A DNA stretch of 64,000 bases. It comes from Planotetraspora sp. A-T 1434. GTDB taxonomy: Bacteria > Actinomycetota > Actinomycetes > Streptosporangiales > Streptosporangiaceae. A model generated the notes under the pieces. That model was not told the origin of the DNA. It did no database searches and saw only the letters and a program-made list of their open reading frames with translations. The translations under genes and the position numbers were made by a program. The DNA lies in NCBI RefSeq assembly GCF_025420585.1, contig NZ_JAOEGB010000025.1:1-64000 (forward strand). The letters run 5' to 3'. Below, in pieces: positions 45,262 through 53,525 of the stretch. The first letter of the stretch is position 1; each line of letters opens with the position of its first letter.

Positions 45262-45645
45262 ATGACAGTAGCCACGGCAGGCGGCGGAGCGCTCGGCCCG
45301 TCTCAGACGAGTCTGGCGGACGTCATCGACACGATCCTCGACAAGGGGCTCGTGATCGACGCTCATGTCGGCGTCTCGGTCATCGGCATCGAAGTCCTAT
45401 CGATCGACGCACGCGCCGTCGTAGCCAGCGTCGACACCTACCTGCGCTTCGCGGAGGCGATGAACCGGCTGGAGGGTTCCACCTCCGAGGAGCATGGGCT
45501 GCCGGAGCTCATGGGTGACGCGAACCAGCGCGACGACATCGCGGCGATAGGCGCCGCGGAGGGGCCGGACGGAGAGGTGCCACACGACTCCGTCGAAGAG
45601 CCCGTGAAGCGGCGGTCCACCTCGCGGCAGCGGAAGGGGAACTGA
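45262..45645 (+). CDS. gvpA: Gas vesicle structural protein GvpA
   Basis: A 127-residue protein whose core [51 protein letters not shown] is the GvpA/GvpJ ribbed-wall fold. It is the gene closest to GvpA itself among the three GvpA-family members here. The C-terminal 60 residues (acidic, then Lys/Arg-rich) are longer than in haloarchaeal and cyanobacterial GvpA. First in an eight-gene operon. Confidence 0.9.
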   Translation: MTVATAGGGALGPSQTSLADVIDTILDKGLVIDAHVGVSVIGIEVLSIDARAVVASVDTYLRFAEAMNRLEGSTSEEHGLPELMGDANQRDDIAAIGAAEGPDGEVPHDSVEEPVKRRSTSRQRKGN

Positions 45646-45646
45646 G

Positions 45647-46455
45647 ATGTCAAATTCACCCGGGTTTCTCAGGCAACCGCCTCCGAACAGGCCGATCGGC
45701 ACGAACAATCCGGAGCCTGCTACGTCTACGGAGTCGTACCAGGCGACGTGGCGTTGAGCCCCGGCACCGCCGGGGTGGGAGAGCCGCCAGGACGAGTCCG
45801 CCTGATACGCCACGAAGAGATCGGCGCCCTCGTGAGCGACGTAGCCATGGACGGCTCCCTCGGAACCGCGGAGGACCTCTTGGCGCACGAGCGGCTGCTG
45901 GACGCCACGGCAGCGGAGGCTCCAGTGCTCCCGCTCCGCTTCGGAGTGGTGATGACGAGCCCGACGGCAGTCGTGGACGAGCTGCTGGCTCCGCACCACG
46001 ACGAGTTCCACGCCGCGCTGCAAGGGCTGCGGGGACGTGCGGAATACGTCATAAAGGGCCGCTATGTCGAACAGGCGGTGCTCCAGGAGGTGCTTGAGGA
46101 GAGCGCCGAGGCCGGACTGCTGCGGGACCGGGTCCGCAGCCTGCCGGAGGCCGTGACGCGGGACGCGCGGATTCGGCTGGGGGAGATCGTCACGCGGTCG
46201 ATCACGGCCAAACGGGAGACGGACACGAGCGCCCTGCTCGATCGTCTCGGTCCCTTCCTGGCCGCCGCCGTGACGCGTGAGCCATCCCACGAACTGGACG
46301 CCGTTCACCTGGCGCTCCTCATGGAGACGAGCCGGCAGGCCGAGCTCGAACAGGCCCTGCATGAGCTGGATCGGGGCTGGGCGGGGCGAATCGAACTGCG
46401 GCTGCTTGGTCCGTTGGCGCCGTACGACTTCGTCGAGCAGGGACAGGGAGGCTGA
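45647..46455 (+). CDS. gvpF: Gas vesicle protein GvpF, apparently frameshifted near the start
   Basis: The body is a clear GvpF/L protein: CYVYGVVPGDVALS (from 45718), GTAEDLLAHERLLDATAAEA, PVLPLRFGVVMTSP, EYVIKGRYVEQAVL and LLGPLAPYDFVEQ. The well-placed start, ATG at 45647 with GGAAGGGGA 7 nt upstream, is in a different frame and stops at 45757 after 36 codons. In the body frame there is no ATG, GTG, TTG or CTG between the gvpA stop (45643-45645) and a GTG at 45748, which would remove the conserved YVYG strand. One base missing between 45650 and 45717, a -1 ribosomal shift, or a sequencing error would explain this. Confidence 0.8.
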
Positions 46456-46458
46456 CGA

Positions 46459-46731
46459 ATGGGACTGGTAGGCCTCATCGTCGGGTTGCCGCTCCTGCCG
46501 GTGCGCGGGGTGGTCCGGCTTGGAGAGCTGATACAGGGCCAGGTCGAGCGGGAGCTTTGGGATCCGTCGGTGGCCCGGCGCCAGCTGGAGGACCTGGAGC
46601 AGGCCAGAGCCTCGGGACAGATCTCCGAGGAGGAATACTCCCGGGCGGTGAGCCAGATTCTGCGCAGGATGGCCGTACGGCCGGGCTCTCCCCGCCTGGC
46701 CGCGTCCGGAGGAAGCGGAGAGGGGAGGTGA
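46459..46731 (+). CDS. gvpG: Gas vesicle protein GvpG
   Basis: A 90-residue protein of the GvpG family begins MGLVGLIVGLPLLPVRGVVR and has the helical LGELIQGQVERELWDPSVAR, QLEDLEQARASGQISEEEYS. It is an accessory assembly protein. It starts 3 bp after the gvpF stop. Confidence 0.88.
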   Translation: MGLVGLIVGLPLLPVRGVVRLGELIQGQVERELWDPSVARRQLEDLEQARASGQISEEEYSRAVSQILRRMAVRPGSPRLAASGGSGEGR

Positions 46732-46734
46732 CCT

Positions 46735-47148
46735 GTGCCTCCCAAGCGCAGAGCACAGACGAAGACCGGAGTCACCCCCTCGGATGGTTCGTATGAGGAG
46801 CTTCCCGGCGGATCGGTCAAGAGGGACGAGGAGAGCGCGCCCGTGCGGAAAACCTCGACCGCCCAACGGCAGCCGGACACGCTCACGGCACCGATGGCGG
46901 GGAGAGCCGCACTGCGCCATATCGCTGATCTGACCGCCAAGGAGATTGAGGCGGTCACGCGGGTGGAACCGGTGGACGCCGGATGGCTGGTGGAGGTGGA
47001 GGTGGTAGAGGACCGGCGGATCCCGTCCTCGGGAGACGTCCTGGGGTTGTACGAGGCCGAGATGGACGGTGAGGGCAGCCTGGTGTCCTACCGCAGGCTG
47101 TATCGCTACAGGCGTGGGACCGGCGGCAATCGCGAGGGGGGCGCTTAG
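46735..47148 (+). CDS. gvpO: Gas vesicle protein GvpO
   Basis: A 137-residue protein starts at a GTG with GAGGGGAGG 7 nt upstream, 3 bp after gvpG. A basic, disordered N-terminal half leads to the GvpO domain: ALRHIADLTAKEIEAVTRVE, AGWLVEVEVVEDRRIPSSGD and LVSYRRLYRYRRG. GvpO is essential for vesicle formation in haloarchaea. In Streptomyces clusters it usually precedes gvpA; here it lies between gvpG and gvpJ. Confidence 0.87.
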   Translation: MPPKRRAQTKTGVTPSDGSYEELPGGSVKRDEESAPVRKTSTAQRQPDTLTAPMAGRAALRHIADLTAKEIEAVTRVEPVDAGWLVEVEVVEDRRIPSSGDVLGLYEAEMDGEGSLVSYRRLYRYRRGTGGNREGGA

Positions 47149-47571
47149 ATGATCGACCCAAGGGGGGGCCGTCCTGTGCTACGCGAGACGTACGGCACAC
47201 CTGTGCCCGCGGGACGTGAACCGGCGAACCTCGGCGACATTCTGGAGAGGGTGCTCGACAGAGGCGTGGTCATCGCCGGAGACATCCGGGTCAACCTGCT
47301 CGATATCGAGCTACTGACAATCAAGCTCAGGTTGCTCGTCGCCTCCGTGGACACGGCGCGCGAGATGGGGATCGACTGGTGGGAGCACGACAGCTGGCTC
47401 ACCGGCAAGAACCACGAACTGATCGACGAGAACCGTCGGTTGCGTGAGCGGCTCGCCGCTGTGGAGGAGGTCCTGGCGCTGAACCGCCCCGCGGACGCGA
47501 AGGGCGACACCGCCGAGCAGCGGCCGTCCGGACGACAGGAACGCGCGAGAGGCGGGAGAGACCGTGACTGA
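47149..47571 (+). CDS. gvpJ: Gas vesicle protein GvpJ
   Basis: This 140-residue GvpA-family protein (NLGDILERVLDRGVVIAGDI, RVNLLDIELLTIKLRLLVAS, VDTAREMGIDWWEHD) carries the long charged C-terminal helix typical of GvpJ. It is a minor wall or tip protein needed for nucleation. Its ATG directly follows the gvpO stop and its 3' end overlaps gvpL by 8 nt. Confidence 0.86.
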   Translation: MIDPRGGRPVLRETYGTPVPAGREPANLGDILERVLDRGVVIAGDIRVNLLDIELLTIKLRLLVASVDTAREMGIDWWEHDSWLTGKNHELIDENRRLRERLAAVEEVLALNRPADAKGDTAEQRPSGRQERARGGRDRD

Positions 47572-48418
47572 CATGGGGACCTACCTCTACGCCATCACCC
47601 GGGAGGAGGGTCGCCTGTCCCCAGAGGCGGGTCGCCTCTCTCCAGAGGGCATGGCGGGCGTGGCGGGGACGCCGGTGCGGGCACTGCGGCACTCCGGTCT
47701 GGCCGCCTATGTGACCACCGTGCCGCTGGACCAGTTCGGGGAAGAGCCACTCCGGCGCTCAATGGAAGACCTGGACTGGCTGGGCGAGACCGCTCGCGCA
47801 CACCATCACGTCGTGGAGGCCGTCGCGGAGACGGCTCCGACGGCTCCCGTTCGGCTCATGACCGTCTACAGCGGTGACGACCAGGTTCATGACCTGCTGG
47901 ACCGGCGACGCGACGACTTCGCCGCGGTGCTTTCCCGCGTGGCAGGCCGGAGGGAATGGGGAGTGAAGGCGTACGTCGCGCAGGCTCCGGGGCCCGTCTC
48001 ACGCTCAGGCGGCCAGGTCGGCCAGGTCGGCCAGGTCGGCCAGGCTGAGGACGGCCCGGCGGCGACTCGTCCGGGGATGGCGTACCTGAAACGTCGCCAC
48101 GCCGACCTTCGGAGCCGTGAAGAGGCGCAGCGCCAGGCGGTCGCGTGTGGAGAGCGGATCAACGCCGTGCTGATGGAACTCGCCGTCGCCGGCCGGCGTC
48201 ATCGGCCCCAGGACCCGCGGTTGTCGGGCCGCGACGAATGGATGGTCCTAAACGGTTCCTACCTCGTGGACGACGACCGGGGCGGTGAATTCGCGGCCCT
48301 CGTCCACCGCCTCCGCGAGGAGGGCATGGACGTGGAGCTCAGTGGCCCCTGGGCCCCCTATTCCTTCGCCGATGTGGCCGGCACCACCGATTCGGAGGTC
48401 CCCGGTGGCGTTCGATGA
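47564..48418 (+). CDS. gvpL: Gas vesicle protein GvpL (GvpF/L family)
   Basis: A 284-residue GvpF/L protein begins at a GTG overlapping gvpJ (MTDMGTYLYAITREEGRLSP). It has LAAYVTTVPLDQFGEEPLRR, APVRLMTVYSGDDQVHDLLD, and closes with DVELSGPWAPYSFADV. Two internal repeats are visible: EGRLSPEAGRLSPEG at the start and GQV x3-4 from 9-bp repeats (GGCCAGGTC, about 48010-48045). It is a cytosolic assembly factor that binds GvpA. Confidence 0.87.
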   Translation: MTDMGTYLYAITREEGRLSPEAGRLSPEGMAGVAGTPVRALRHSGLAAYVTTVPLDQFGEEPLRRSMEDLDWLGETARAHHHVVEAVAETAPTAPVRLMTVYSGDDQVHDLLDRRRDDFAAVLSRVAGRREWGVKAYVAQAPGPVSRSGGQVGQVGQVGQAEDGPAATRPGMAYLKRRHADLRSREEAQRQAVACGERINAVLMELAVAGRRHRPQDPRLSGRDEWMVLNGSYLVDDDRGGEFAALVHRLREEGMDVELSGPWAPYSFADVAGTTDSEVPGGVR

Positions 48419-48647
48419 CTCGCATGGCGGCGTGACGCCCGCCGCAGGCGGTGTGCCGGCAGAGCGCCTGGCACTCGTGGATCTGCTGGATCGGCTGCTG
48501 GCGGGGGGCGTCGTCGTGACAGGGGACCTGGTCATCTCCATCGCGGACATCGACCTTGTGCGCGTCTCTCTGAACGCGCTGATCACATCCGTGCGGGAGT
48601 CCGACGTGACGTTCATGGGGATCGATCATGAGTCAAGCTGGAGATGA
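48405..48647 (+). CDS. gvpS: Gas vesicle protein GvpS (GvpA family)
   Basis: The start at the GTG at 48405 has GGAGG six bases upstream and overlaps gvpL by 14 nt. The 80-residue protein is a third GvpA-family member: ALVDLLDRLLAGGVVVTGDL, VISIADIDLVRVSLNALITS. Small GvpA-like proteins before gvpK are called GvpS or GvpM. Confidence 0.82.
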   Translation: MAFDDSHGGVTPAAGGVPAERLALVDLLDRLLAGGVVVTGDLVISIADIDLVRVSLNALITSVRESDVTFMGIDHESSWR

Positions 48648-48942
48648 GCGGCCTGCCGCGAGGCCGGCCCGGTGGCGCCTGGACGCCGACTCCGAGTCGG
48701 TCGAGCGGGATCTCACCCGTCTGGTGCTCACTCTGGTCGAGCTCGTGCGCCAACTGGTCGAGCGGCAGTGCGTACGGCGGCTGGAGCAGGGGGATCTCTC
48801 CGACGAGCAGATCGAGACGCTGGGCCTGACGCTGATGCGCCTGGAAGAGGCCATGACCGATCTGTGCCTGCGTTTCGGCCTGTCCCCTTCGGACCTCAAT
48901 CTTGACCTCGGGCCACTCGGAACTCTCCTTCCCACGGACTGA
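48628..48942 (+). CDS. gvpK: Gas vesicle protein GvpK
   Basis: A 104-residue protein overlaps gvpS by 20 nt. It begins MSQAGDERPAARPARWRLDA and has the GvpK helices VERDLTRLVLTLVELVRQLV, ERQCVRRLEQGDLSDEQIET and LGLTLMRLEEAMTDLCLRFG. It closes the operon. Confidence 0.9.
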   Translation: MSQAGDERPAARPARWRLDADSESVERDLTRLVLTLVELVRQLVERQCVRRLEQGDLSDEQIETLGLTLMRLEEAMTDLCLRFGLSPSDLNLDLGPLGTLLPTD

Positions 48943-48963
48943 GCGCGTGCCCGTCGACGGCAT

Positions 48964-48981
48964 ACCAAGCGTGCGCTAGGT
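48964..48981. promoter_or_regulatory. Candidate KstR2-like operator, site 1
   Basis: ACCAAGC-GTGC-GCTAGGT, with outer arms TACCAA (48963-48968) and TTGGTA (48981-48986) also paired. It ends 8 bp before the first acyl-CoA dehydrogenase gene. Confidence 0.6.
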
Positions 48982-48989
48982 TGGTAGGC

Positions 48990-50132
48990 GTGGATCTGGA
49001 CTTCACGCCGCAGGAGCGAGCGTTCCGGGCGGAGGTGCGTGATTGGCTCGCCGCCCATGTGCCCGAGCGGCTGCCATCCATGGACACCCGCGACGGCTTC
49101 GAAGCCCACCGTGAATGGGAGCGGCTGCTCGCCGATGCCCGGCTCTCGGTCGTCTCGTGGCCCGAGCGGCACGGCGGACGCTGCGCGAGCCTGGTCGAAT
49201 GGCTGATCTTTGAGGAGGAGTACTGGGCCGCCGGAGCGCCGGGCCGGGTCAGCCAGAACGGCATTTTCCTGCTCGCCCCCACGATCTTCTCGTACGGCAC
49301 GGCCGAGCAGAACGACCGCTTCCTCCGGCGGATGGCCAGGGCCGACGACATCTGGGCGCAGGCATGGTCGGAGCCCGAGGCCGGCAGCGACCTGGCCTCG
49401 CTCCGGTCGAGGGCCGAGCGCGTCGCCGGCGGCTGGCGTCTCTACGGCCAGAAGACGTGGAGCTCACGGGCGACCTACGCCGACTGGGGCTTCGGGCTGT
49501 TCCGCTCGGACCCCGAATCCACCCGGCACAGGGGCCTGACCTACTTCCTCTTTCCGCTGCGGGACGTCACCGTCCGCCCGATCGCGCAGCTCGACGGGGA
49601 GCCCGGTTTCGCCGAGCTGTTCTTCGACGGAGTCTTCGTCCCCGACTGCCAGGTCCTCGGGGCGCCCGGGGACGGCTGGCGGATCGCGATGGCCACCACG
49701 TCGTCCGAGCGGGGCCTGACGCTCCGCAGCCCCGGCCGCTTCATGGCGACCGCCGACCGGCTGGTGAGGCTCGCGCGGTCGACGGCGACCGATCCCGCGC
49801 TGGCCGACGAGATCACCCGAGCGTGGATGGACACCGAGGCCTACCGGCTGCACACGTTCGGCGTCGCACGCCGGATCGCCTCCGGAGAGGAGATCGGCCC
49901 GGCTTCCAGCATGGGCAAGGTCTTCTGGTCCGAGCTGGATGTCCGATTGCACGCCCTCGCCATCCAGCTGCTGGGCGAGCGTGGCCTGCTGGCCGGCGAC
50001 GCCCCCGACGCGGAAGACGGGGGCAGGTGGCTCGACGGGTTCCTGTTCTCACTGGCCGGGCCGATCTACGCGGGCACGAACGAGATCCAGCGCACCATCA
50101 TCGCCGAGCGCGTCCTGGGGCTTCCGCGATGA
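48990..50132 (+). CDS. Acyl-CoA dehydrogenase (first of pair)
   Basis: A 380-residue flavoprotein (start GTG at 48990, MDLDFTPQERAFRAEVRDWL). Family motifs are AQAWSEPEAGSDLASLRSRA (FAD/substrate loop), WSSRATYADWGFGLF, and the closing AGPIYAGTNEIQRTIIAERV. Its length and partner suggest a heteromeric alpha2beta2 type as in steroid side-chain degradation (FadE26-29-like); that is an inference. It is preceded by site 1 and followed after 127 bp by a second member. Confidence 0.88.
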   Translation: MDLDFTPQERAFRAEVRDWLAAHVPERLPSMDTRDGFEAHREWERLLADARLSVVSWPERHGGRCASLVEWLIFEEEYWAAGAPGRVSQNGIFLLAPTIFSYGTAEQNDRFLRRMARADDIWAQAWSEPEAGSDLASLRSRAERVAGGWRLYGQKTWSSRATYADWGFGLFRSDPESTRHRGLTYFLFPLRDVTVRPIAQLDGEPGFAELFFDGVFVPDCQVLGAPGDGWRIAMATTSSERGLTLRSPGRFMATADRLVRLARSTATDPALADEITRAWMDTEAYRLHTFGVARRIASGEEIGPASSMGKVFWSELDVRLHALAIQLLGERGLLAGDAPDAEDGGRWLDGFLFSLAGPIYAGTNEIQRTIIAERVLGLPR

Positions 50133-50259
50133 GGGTTCCGTGGCTTCCGCGATGAAGGAGAGATCATTGGCAGCCTTCGCCATGGCGTCTCCCCACGCGC
50201 AGGCCGTACATCTCGGAGTGTGCAGATGAACGGGGTGTGCAGATGAACGGGATACGGAG
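50133..50259. repeat. Short duplications between the two dehydrogenase genes
   Basis: CTTCCGCGATG occurs at about 50121 and 50144, and GTGTGCAGATGAACGGG is directly repeated at about 50218-50251. The gap is otherwise featureless. Confidence 0.55.
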
Positions 50260-51342
50260 ATGAAGTTCGCGTTCACCGATGACCAGCTCGCGCTCGCGTC
50301 CACGGTGCGGCAGGTGCTCGCCGCGCACTGCCCGGCGGCAGCCGTACGGCAGGCCGGCAAGGCCGCCCCAGCGGCGGAGCGATTACCCGCGTGGCCCCAG
50401 CTGGCGGAGATCGGCTTCTTCGGGATGCTCGTCCCGGAGCCGCACGACGGACTCGGACTCGGCCTCGCCGACGCGATCCTGGCCTTCGAGGAGACCGGCC
50501 GCGCCGCCCTTCCCGGTCCGGTGGTCGAGACGGCGGCGGTCGCCCCGGGGCTCTTGGGCGATGACGACCTGCTCGTCCGCTTGGCGGAGGGACGTCTGCG
50601 CGTGTCGGTACGGCTCGGCGACCAGGTCTACGCCCCCGACGCCGACCTCGCCGACCTGCTCGTCGTGGAGCGGCACGGGGAGCTTCGTGCTGTTCCCGCA
50701 GGTTCGGTACGGCTGACGCCCCAGGCCGGGGTCGACCCCGTACGCCGCCTCTTCAGCGTGGCCTTCGGGTCGCCGGAGGCGGTCGATGGTGGGAAGCCGC
50801 AGCTCGGCCGCCGGCTCGACGTCTCGGCTGTGCACGCCCTGCGGACCGCGACCGTGGCTGTGGCCGCCCAGTTGGTGGGGCTGGCCAGGCACCTGCTGGA
50901 GACCTCGGTGGAGTACGCCAAGAGCCGCAGGCAGTTCGGCGCGCCCATCGGCTCCTTCCAGGCCGTGAAGCACCAGCTCGCCGACGTCGCCATCGCCGTT
51001 GACTTCGCCGCTCCGCTGGTCTACGCGGCCGCCCTGGCCGTGGACCGGGCAGGCCGTACGGCGCCTGCGGGCGGGGTCGACTCTGCCGGGCCCACGGTGG
51101 CTGTGGGGGAGGTGGACCGGGCGGTGAGTGCGGCCAAGGCCGCGGCGGGGGAGGCCGCCACGCGGGCGGCGCGGGTCGCTTTACAGGTGCACGGCGCGAT
51201 CGGATACACCGGCGAGCTGGATCTGAGGCTCTGGCTCGCTCGCGTATGGTCTCTGGCCTCGGCATACGGGGACACCGGTGTCCATCGGTCCCGCCTCCGC
51301 GCCGCCATCCTCGGCACTCCCGACCTCACTCGCTGGCCGTGA
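50260..51342 (+). CDS. Acyl-CoA dehydrogenase (second of pair)
   Basis: A 360-residue protein begins MKFAFTDDQLALASTVRQVL. Its N-terminal and middle domains are reduced, and the C-terminal helical domain has ARHLLETSVEYAKSRRQFGA, PIGSFQAVKHQLADVAIAVD and QVHGAIGYTGELDLRLWLAR. It lacks the SEPEAGSD loop of the partner, as expected for the non-equal subunit of a two-gene acyl-CoA dehydrogenase. A repeated Ala/Gly/Val insert lies at about residues 265-290. Confidence 0.85.
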   Translation: MKFAFTDDQLALASTVRQVLAAHCPAAAVRQAGKAAPAAERLPAWPQLAEIGFFGMLVPEPHDGLGLGLADAILAFEETGRAALPGPVVETAAVAPGLLGDDDLLVRLAEGRLRVSVRLGDQVYAPDADLADLLVVERHGELRAVPAGSVRLTPQAGVDPVRRLFSVAFGSPEAVDGGKPQLGRRLDVSAVHALRTATVAVAAQLVGLARHLLETSVEYAKSRRQFGAPIGSFQAVKHQLADVAIAVDFAAPLVYAAALAVDRAGRTAPAGGVDSAGPTVAVGEVDRAVSAAKAAAGEAATRAARVALQVHGAIGYTGELDLRLWLARVWSLASAYGDTGVHRSRLRAAILGTPDLTRWP

Positions 51343-51390
51343 TACCCGATTTCACGCCCTCGGGGGTCTGAGGTCGATGGCCCGGGGGGC

Positions 51391-53373
51391 TCATCTCTTC
51401 CGGTGCCGGCCACCCCGGCCTCTGGAAGCCGTGGGAGAAGGCGGGCTCGCCGGCGGCCCCTCGCGATGGCGCCTCCCGCGCGGCTCGGCATCGGCGTCTG
51501 GGCGCTGAAACGGATAGAAGTCCCCGTATCGGCTGTCCACGTGCCCCCGGCTCCCGCTCGTCGCGTAACCGCTGTCCTCGTGACCGCTGTCCTCGTGACC
51601 GCTGTCCTCGTAACCGCTGTCCTCGTAACCGCTGTCCTCGTAACCGCTGTCCTCGTAACCGCTGTCCTCGTAACCGCTGTCCCAGCGTCCGCTGCTCCCG
51701 TACTGGGGGTGTTGCTCGTGCGGGTCGATGTGCCCGGACTGTTGGGCCTGCCCGTAGCCATTGACGTGCTCGTTGGAATTGTCAGCGTGAGCCGACGCTT
51801 CGTCTTCGTCCCGGGCCGAGTGCCAGGAGGCTTCGAGGGCGTCCGCGAGCCCTGTGCCCTGATAGAGGTTGCGCGGCGTCCCTCGGTCCGCGCCGTTGCC
51901 TTGGGAGGGCGTGCTCGAACGGTTGTCTGCCGGCTGTGGCTGAGGAAGTGGCACGGTGCCGGAAGGGCTGGTCGTCACTCCACGAAGGAGGTCTGGGCCA
52001 AAGGGGCCGCTGCCCTGGAAGGTGGACCCGGGGGAGGAGCTCCATGGGGCGGGCGCCGTTCGGCCCAGGGCGCTGTGTCCGCCAGTACGGCTCGCGCTCC
52101 CACCTCCGAGGGAAAGGGGTTCGCCTTCGTTGGCGGCGAGCCGTACGGAGCTCCGGCGAATCTTCACGAAGGCGAAGGCGAGGACGGCGATGACAACCGG
52201 CGTGAGGAGTGCCGGAGCGCCGACCGGAAGGCCCCCGTCGCCCACATGCTGGAAGGCCGCCACGTGCATGGCGCTCAGGGACGGCGTGGGCTTCTCCGCG
52301 GACACGGCCTTCGGGGTCGTCCCGGCCCCGGCCTTGATGTTCGCCGTGGCTCCGGCCGTGGTGCGTACGCTCGTCTCGGTCTCGGTCCCGGTCCGTGCCC
52401 CAGACCCAGACCCGGTGCCTGCGCTGGTCTTGGTCTCGACGCGCGCGCCCGTGCCCGCCTCGGCTCGGGCTCCCGTTCCTGTGCTCGTATCGGCTCCGGT
52501 GGTACTGGTGTCGGCCTCGGCTACGGACGGCGGCTTCGCTTTCGTCGGGCCTGTGGCGGGCATCTCCAGGGTTGCCGTCGGCTCCGGCTCTGCCGGTGTC
52601 TCCGTCGCGTCCGCTGCTTCCGGCTCCTCAGCCGTTGCCTGATCCGTTGCCTGATCCGTTGCCTGATCCGCTGTCTGGTCTCCGGCTGCCACCGGTGAGC
52701 TGTGCGCGAGCGCGCTGGGCGAGGTTGGGCTGGGCGAGGGTGTGCTGTCTGCAGGGGAGCCGTCTGGGCCTGGGCTGTTGGCTGGGCTGCTCACCGTCGT
52801 CGCGCTCAGGCTTGCCGCTGATGTGTTCAAGGAGCGGGTCGATACAGCGTGCAGTTGGTGTCTGTTCGCTGCCGCATCCGCCGCTGCCGCGGCTGCGGCC
52901 TGCTGATCAAGACGGGCCTTGATCTTCTCGGGATATCCGTACCCGACGATCGAGCTGGTGTCGCGGACCTTCCTCTCGACGTACTCGCCGTCGACGTTGC
53001 CCTCGATCGTGTGGATCCGGTCGCCGTCGACTTTCGTGACGATTCCCACGTGATCGATGCCGTCGATCGTGCCCGAACCGCTCCAGTCGAAGAAGACCAC
53101 GGCGCCGGGCACGGGATGGTGCCCCCACGCGCCCTGCTCCTTGAACCACCTGGCGTGGCCGACGGTGTAGGCGAACTGGCCGAACCAGTCCTGGTAGCCG
53201 AGCTTGTTCGCTCCCCACGAGAGGAACATGTCGCACCACGGCTCGGTGGAGTAGTCGGTGTCCGACTCGATGGTGTTGTACCAGTGGCCGAACTTCGTGT
53301 AACCGCCTGCGTGCTCGCTGTAGCCGACCTGGCTCCGTAGCAGGTCGAGCAGCTTCTTCATCTCGGGACTCAT
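51391..53373 (-). CDS. CHAP-domain protein with a low-complexity stalk, one membrane helix and tandem repeats
   Basis: A 660-residue protein. The CHAP amidase/peptidase domain is at the very N-terminus (about 1-155) with Cys47 in STEPWCDMFLSW, His108 in GIDHVGIV and EGN at 124-126. No signal peptide precedes it. A long Ala/Thr/Ser/Pro/Glu stretch (160-380) holds repeats such as DQATDQATDQAT. A single helix follows at about 384-406 (LLTPVVIAVLAFAFVKIRRS), then a Gly/Ser/Pro tail with seven DSGYE/DSGHE units from 15-bp repeats (51582-51690). CHAP enzymes cleave peptidoglycan, so it should act outside, yet how its N-terminus gets there is unclear. Confidence 0.85.
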   Translation of the reverse strand: MSPEMKKLLDLLRSQVGYSEHAGGYTKFGHWYNTIESDTDYSTEPWCDMFLSWGANKLGYQDWFGQFAYTVGHARWFKEQGAWGHHPVPGAVVFFDWSGSGTIDGIDHVGIVTKVDGDRIHTIEGNVDGEYVERKVRDTSSIVGYGYPEKIKARLDQQAAAAAAADAAANRHQLHAVSTRSLNTSAASLSATTVSSPANSPGPDGSPADSTPSPSPTSPSALAHSSPVAAGDQTADQATDQATDQATAEEPEAADATETPAEPEPTATLEMPATGPTKAKPPSVAEADTSTTGADTSTGTGARAEAGTGARVETKTSAGTGSGSGARTGTETETSVRTTAGATANIKAGAGTTPKAVSAEKPTPSLSAMHVAAFQHVGDGGLPVGAPALLTPVVIAVLAFAFVKIRRSSVRLAANEGEPLSLGGGSASRTGGHSALGRTAPAPWSSSPGSTFQGSGPFGPDLLRGVTTSPSGTVPLPQPQPADNRSSTPSQGNGADRGTPRNLYQGTGLADALEASWHSARDEDEASAHADNSNEHVNGYGQAQQSGHIDPHEQHPQYGSSGRWDSGYEDSGYEDSGYEDSGYEDSGYEDSGHEDSGHEDSGYATSGSRGHVDSRYGDFYPFQRPDADAEPRGRRHREGPPASPPSPTASRGRGGRHRKR

Positions 53374-53499
53374 GCGAATCGGGGGCCTGCCGTTCCGGGA
53401 GGGACATCCGTGACGCCGGAGAGGCTATCTTCGCAAACCGCCCATATATAGACAAAGCAATGTTTATTTGCCTAGACATGACCAAAGTGCCCTGGCAGG

Positions 53500-53515
53500 C
53501 TAGAACATGTTCTAG
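53500..53515. promoter_or_regulatory. KstR-type palindrome CTAGAACATGTTCTAG
   Basis: It is a perfect 16-bp palindrome containing TAGAACATGTTCTA, which fits the published KstR consensus TnnAACnnGTTnnA at every fixed base. It ends 10 bp before the thioesterase start. It differs from the LexA box, which has four bases between GAAC and GTTC. Confidence 0.6.
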
Positions 53516-53525
53516 AATCGACGCC

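Noticed and set aside
45748-46455. gvpF starting at the GTG at 45748
   Set aside because: It lacks a ribosome binding site and would remove the conserved YVYG strand that is encoded just upstream in the same frame.
53500-53515. LexA/SOS box
   Set aside because: The centre is GAAC-AT-GTTC with two bases between the arms, whereas the actinobacterial SOS box has four. It fits KstR.
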